A stretch of DNA of 15,420 nt. It comes from Deltaproteobacteria bacterium UBA5329 (GTDB taxonomy: Bacteria; Desulfobacterota; Syntrophorhabdia; Syntrophorhabdales; Syntrophorhabdaceae). The notes under the pieces were generated by a model that was not told the origin of the DNA, did no database searches, and worked only from the letters and a program-made list of their open reading frames with translations. The stretch is from NCBI GenBank assembly GCA_002408185.1, contig DHQV01000010.1:1-15420 (forward strand). The letters are read 5' to 3'. The position numbers and the translations under genes are program-made. Every line of letters starts with the position of its first letter. Position 1 is the first letter of the stretch. Shown in pieces: positions 12,906-15,420 of the stretch.

Positions 12906-14140
12906 ATCTGAGAGTCCGGTGCCTTCTTCACCAGCATCATGAGCCCCGAGGCGATGACGCCGAGGACGACGGCGACTATGAACGGGATGAAAAATGAGCC
13001 GGTCACGTCGCGGACGTATCCGCCGAACCAGTGGGCTGTGATGGCACCAAATGCATAAAATGGGGTGAATGCCCCGATGACGGTGCCAATGATCTCTTTC
13101 CTGAAGTAATCACCGCCGCAGGCCCCGTACAACGGAAAAGTAGAACCGTAGAATACCCCAAAGAGCAAGATGCCCGAGTACAGAACGCCAACGTTGTCCT
13201 TCGCAAGGATTATCCAGACTATCGCTGCGGCAATACAGAGGTTGGAAATGGATATCGTTCTTTTCCGTCCCAGGTAATCGGAGATAAGAGGTATGGTCAA
13301 TACACCGACAACCTGGCCAATCCCGTGCATTGTTGCAAGGAGCGACGCGCGGCTGTAAGTAAAGCCCAGTTCATAGCGCGCGTAGTCGACCATGAAGGTC
13401 GTGATCATGTACAGGGTGGCGCCGATAGAAAAATAGGAAGCTGCGATCATCCAGAACCGCTTTGCCGAAAGGATCTCCCCATAACATGACTGTTGTTTTG
13501 CGACTGCAGCAGGGGCGGTCGGTGCGTCCGCCTTCGTGCCCCAAGGCTGGTGTCCTGTGTCTTCCGGTCTGCTCCTTAAAAAAATGATGTTTATTACGAT
13601 CATGCACAGGGCTGCCGCGCCGAAGATATACCAGCAATAACGCCAGCTCCAGTGTGAGACTATAAAGGGATAAAGCTTGCCCGTCGCGGCAAACCCGAGG
13701 CCGAACCCTGCTGACAATATCCCGAGGGCCATTCCCCGCCTGTGCAGAGCAAACCATCGCTGAACGAGCGTTATTATGGGTGTCCACATCGCCGCTGCGC
13801 CGATACCCACAAAAAGGAACGGGACCGCGGCACCCCAGAACGATTGAGCACTGCCCATGAAAATCGTGCCGACACCGAGGACAAGACCAAAGACCGGTAT
13901 CACGATCCGCGCGCCCAGCCGGTCTGTCAGGTATCCCACAAATGGCGAGAATACGATATATGCATAAAAATAGGCATTGAAGATCTGCCCGCCGTCCTTA
14001 CGCGTAATGCCCATCGTACGTATCATCTCGGGCAAAATGGTGCCATAGCCCAGGCGTATCGCGTAATTTATGAACAGGTTGACGAAACATACCGCAAGAA
14101 TGACCCATGCCCAATGGAAAGACCCATTTTTAGCTGACAT
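12899..14140 (-). CDS. MFS transporter, OFA/monocarboxylate-like family
   Basis: Inner-membrane carrier of 413 residues with the 12-helix two-half pattern. The first helix FHWAWVILAVCFVNLFINY and the loop GYLTDRLGARIV (motif A, near residue 75) fit the oxalate:formate antiporter/monocarboxylate group of the major facilitator superfamily. The central loop (about 195-225) is polar and Ala/Pro-rich, and a second motif-A-like DYLGRKR occurs in the second half. The likely cargo is an organic acid, but it cannot be named. The ATG at 14140 has GAGGGGG 9 bases upstream. Translation ends at a TAA formed by the repeat word GTAAGTC, so the last residues may have been altered when the repeat arose. Confidence 0.88.
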   Translation of the reverse strand: MSAKNGSFHWAWVILAVCFVNLFINYAIRLGYGTILPEMIRTMGITRKDGGQIFNAYFYAYIVFSPFVGYLTDRLGARIVIPVFGLVLGVGTIFMGSAQSFWGAAVPFLFVGIGAAAMWTPIITLVQRWFALHRRGMALGILSAGFGLGFAATGKLYPFIVSHWSWRYCWYIFGAAALCMIVINIIFLRSRPEDTGHQPWGTKADAPTAPAAVAKQQSCYGEILSAKRFWMIAASYFSIGATLYMITTFMVDYARYELGFTYSRASLLATMHGIGQVVGVLTIPLISDYLGRKRTISISNLCIAAAIVWIILAKDNVGVLYSGILLFGVFYGSTFPLYGACGGDYFRKEIIGTVIGAFTPFYAFGAITAHWFGGYVRDVTGSFFIPFIVAVVLGVIASGLMMLVKKAPDSQIS

Positions 14141-14224
14141 AATTCTGTGCCCCCTCGCAAACCGTCAATACTCGTTTTTACCTCAAGAACAACCCCTCCA
14201 GTAATTCTAGGATACACGTGTGCT

Positions 14225-14279
14225 AAATTGCAAGCACCGAAGCCATTATTTGTGCTCCCCCGCAGCGCCCGTGCAATTT
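14225..14279. repeat. inverted repeat upstream of the PC4-like gene
   Basis: AAATTGCA (14225-14232) and TGCAATTT (14272-14279) are perfect complements, 39 bases apart. Inside them AGCAC (14233-14237) pairs with GTGCT (14252-14256). The right arm covers the place of the -35 of the promoter below, so it could be an operator or part of a hairpin. Confidence 0.35.
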
Positions 14280-14291
14280 TCCTGTTTATCA

Positions 14292-14300
14292 TGCTATATT
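14292..14300 (+). promoter_or_regulatory. extended -10 promoter of the PC4-like gene
   Basis: TGCTATATT is an extended -10 (TGn plus TATATT at 14295-14300), which can work without a good -35; only a weak TGCAAT lies 17 bases upstream. The start point near 14307 gives a leader of about 23 bases. Confidence 0.45.
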
Positions 14301-14329
14301 AACTTGAAAACAACATCGAGGTGGCAACC

Positions 14330-14542
14330 ATGATAATAGGAGAGATACAAAAAACGGGCACCGACAAGATAATCGTGACCGTGAAGGAATTTAAAGGCAA
14401 GACATATATCGATGTGCGGACTTTTTTTGAAAATGACGAGGGAGAAATGATCCCGACAAAGAAAGGCGTCTCCCTGACCCCGGAGAATCTCGATGAACTG
14501 ATCCGCCTTCTCACAGAGGCAAAAGGGAAACTACCAGGGTGA
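14330..14542 (+). CDS. PC4/YdbC-like single-stranded nucleic acid-binding protein
   Basis: A 70-residue protein with the bacterial PC4 (transcriptional coactivator p15) pattern: strands IIVTVKEFKGKTYIDVRTFF, a loop with EGEMIPTKKGVSL, and the helix NLDELIRLLTEAKGKL. Homologs such as YdbC bind single-stranded DNA as dimers; roles in transcription, replication or repair are suggested but not settled. The ATG at 14330 fits the GAGGTGG site at 14318-14324; a GTG at 14321 would place the start inside that site. rarA begins 73 bases later on the same strand, so the two may be co-transcribed, which fits a link to single-stranded DNA at stalled forks. Confidence 0.85.
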   Translation: MIIGEIQKTGTDKIIVTVKEFKGKTYIDVRTFFENDEGEMIPTKKGVSLTPENLDELIRLLTEAKGKLPG

Positions 14543-14615
14543 CAGAAACAGATCGCTGTAATAGTTGCCTTTTCTCAATCCCCGGTCGTGACTAAAGTAA
14601 ACTGAACAGGATAAG

Positions 14616-15420
14616 ATGGAGCTTTTTTCGGACGATACACTGATCAAGGAAATGAAACAAAAACCGCTCGCCGACAGGGTGCGTCCGAGGTCGCTCGACG
14701 ATGTCGTAGGACAGGAGCATCTCCTCGGGAAAGGAAAAATGCTGCGGGTCCTGATAGAACGCGGCGATGTGCCATCTTTCATATTCTGGGGGCCAAGCGG
14801 GGTCGGCAAGACAACGATCGGCTGGCTCATCGGACGGATCATGAAATTTCCCTACGTATCCCTCTCCGCGGTGTCGATAGGCGTGAAAGAAGTCAAGGAA
14901 GTGGTCCAGAAGGCCCGCAGCCAGCGGATCATCCTTTTCATCGACGAGTTTCACCGTTTCAATAAGCTCCAACAGGATACCTTCCTGCCACATGTAGAGA
15001 ACGGAACCATAATCCTTATCGGGGCGACAACCGAAAATCCGTCTTTCGAGATCATCTCGCCCCTGTTATCACGCATGCGGGTATTGACCTTGAAACCTCT
15101 TGAAGTGCCGGACCTTGTTAAGATCCTTGATCGCGCATTGAGAGAAGACGATGAATTGAGAGAGGCGAAGTTATCCATCGACCAGGCCACAGTGGAAGAG
15201 ACCGCATACCTCGCTGACGGCGATGCACGCAGGGCCCTCAATCTGCTCGAGGTATGCTACAAGATGATCAAGGATGCACCGGCAGGAAAGAGGGTCATCG
15301 ATCATGAGATCGTTCGGGAGGCATATCAAAAACGGACGGCGCGGTATGACAAGGCCGGGGAGATGCATTATGACCTGATAAGCGCGCTGCACAAAAGCAT
15401 GCGCGGTTCGGACCCGGATG
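14616..15420 (+). CDS. rarA: replication-associated recombination protein A (RarA/MgsA AAA+ ATPase), partial at the right edge
   Basis: AAA+ ATPase of the clamp-loader group that acts at stalled replication forks (relatives: yeast Mgs1, human WRNIP1). 268 codons are visible, more than half of a normal protein of about 430-450 residues. Motifs: PLADRVRPRSLDDVVGQEHL (17-36), Walker A GPSGVGKTT (59-67), Walker B ILFIDEFHRFNK (106-117), sensor 1 GATTENPSF (136-144), the arginine finger in LLSR (Arg153) and sensor 2 GDARRALNLLE. Walker B has IDEF where IDEI is common. The ATG at 14616 has AGGA 4 bases upstream. The tetramerisation domain lies beyond the window. Confidence 0.95.
   Translation, partial: MELFSDDTLIKEMKQKPLADRVRPRSLDDVVGQEHLLGKGKMLRVLIERGDVPSFIFWGPSGVGKTTIGWLIGRIMKFPYVSLSAVSIGVKEVKEVVQKARSQRIILFIDEFHRFNKLQQDTFLPHVENGTIILIGATTENPSFEIISPLLSRMRVLTLKPLEVPDLVKILDRALREDDELREAKLSIDQATVEETAYLADGDARRALNLLEVCYKMIKDAPAGKRVIDHEIVREAYQKRTARYDKAGEMHYDLISALHKSMRGSDPD

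Noticed and set aside
13031..13489. Plus-strand open frame of 152 codons opposite the OFA-like MFS gene.
   Set aside because: Antisense shadow of a clear membrane-protein gene, with charged, low-similarity sequence.
14213..14220. ACACGTGT palindrome between the MFS and PC4-like genes.
   Set aside because: Eight bases can occur by chance and no second copy or known bacterial operator fits.

Overview
The window is gene-dense bacterial DNA of roughly even base composition, with no gene-free stretch longer than about 210 bases. The gene set suggests an anaerobic deltaproteobacterium in the broad sense (Desulfobacterota, perhaps a Syntrophorhabdus- or Syntrophus-like lineage). The clues are a B12-dependent (class II) ribonucleotide reductase, a mitochondrial/'spd'-type elongation factor G, tandem universal stress proteins, a branched-chain amino-acid-type periplasmic binding protein, a stand-alone core methionine synthase-like protein and an OFA-like transporter. 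Placement is inferred from gene content, not from a phylogeny.

Layout. The left edge holds the start of a minus-strand ABC substrate-binding protein gene, broken by a one-base shift. It diverges from nrdJ (+), followed by two tandem uspA genes (+). A minus-strand DHA2-type MFS exporter, broken by one missing A in a homopolymer, runs towards them. Next is a very small gene for ribosomal protein bTHX (+). A four-gene minus-strand operon follows, transcribed fusA-like, birA, coaX, then a PqiC-like lipoprotein. All its junctions overlap (8, 1 and 3 shared bases) and one promoter precedes it. Then come a crotonase-fold gene (+), a core-MetE-like gene (-) and a CNT-family nucleoside-type transporter (+), the last two divergent. 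An OFA-like MFS transporter (-) converges on the CNT gene. The right edge has a PC4-like single-strand DNA-binding protein (+) and rarA (+), which runs off the window.

The most unusual feature lies between the genes. Five intergenic loci (2021-2095, 5511-5538, 10268-10347, 11455-11475, 12782-12905) are short arrays of degenerate 7-base words. Each locus has its own word, but after choosing strand and phase most words fit one consensus, about K-Y-A-R-G-K-Y. In three loci the words form two opposed arms that can fold into a hairpin. Several arrays begin at, or contain, the stop codon of the neighbouring gene, and one codes for the N-terminus of the lipoprotein. They resemble in style the heptameric STRR repeats of heterocystous cyanobacteria, but the sequence is different.

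Other points are two divergent promoters that share one -35 hexamer (11422-11428), two promoters placed so close to their start codons that the mRNAs would be nearly leaderless (nrdJ, fusA), and a recurring link to cobalamin chemistry (NrdJ, core-MetE). No tRNA, rRNA, CRISPR array, insertion sequence or integrase was recognised.
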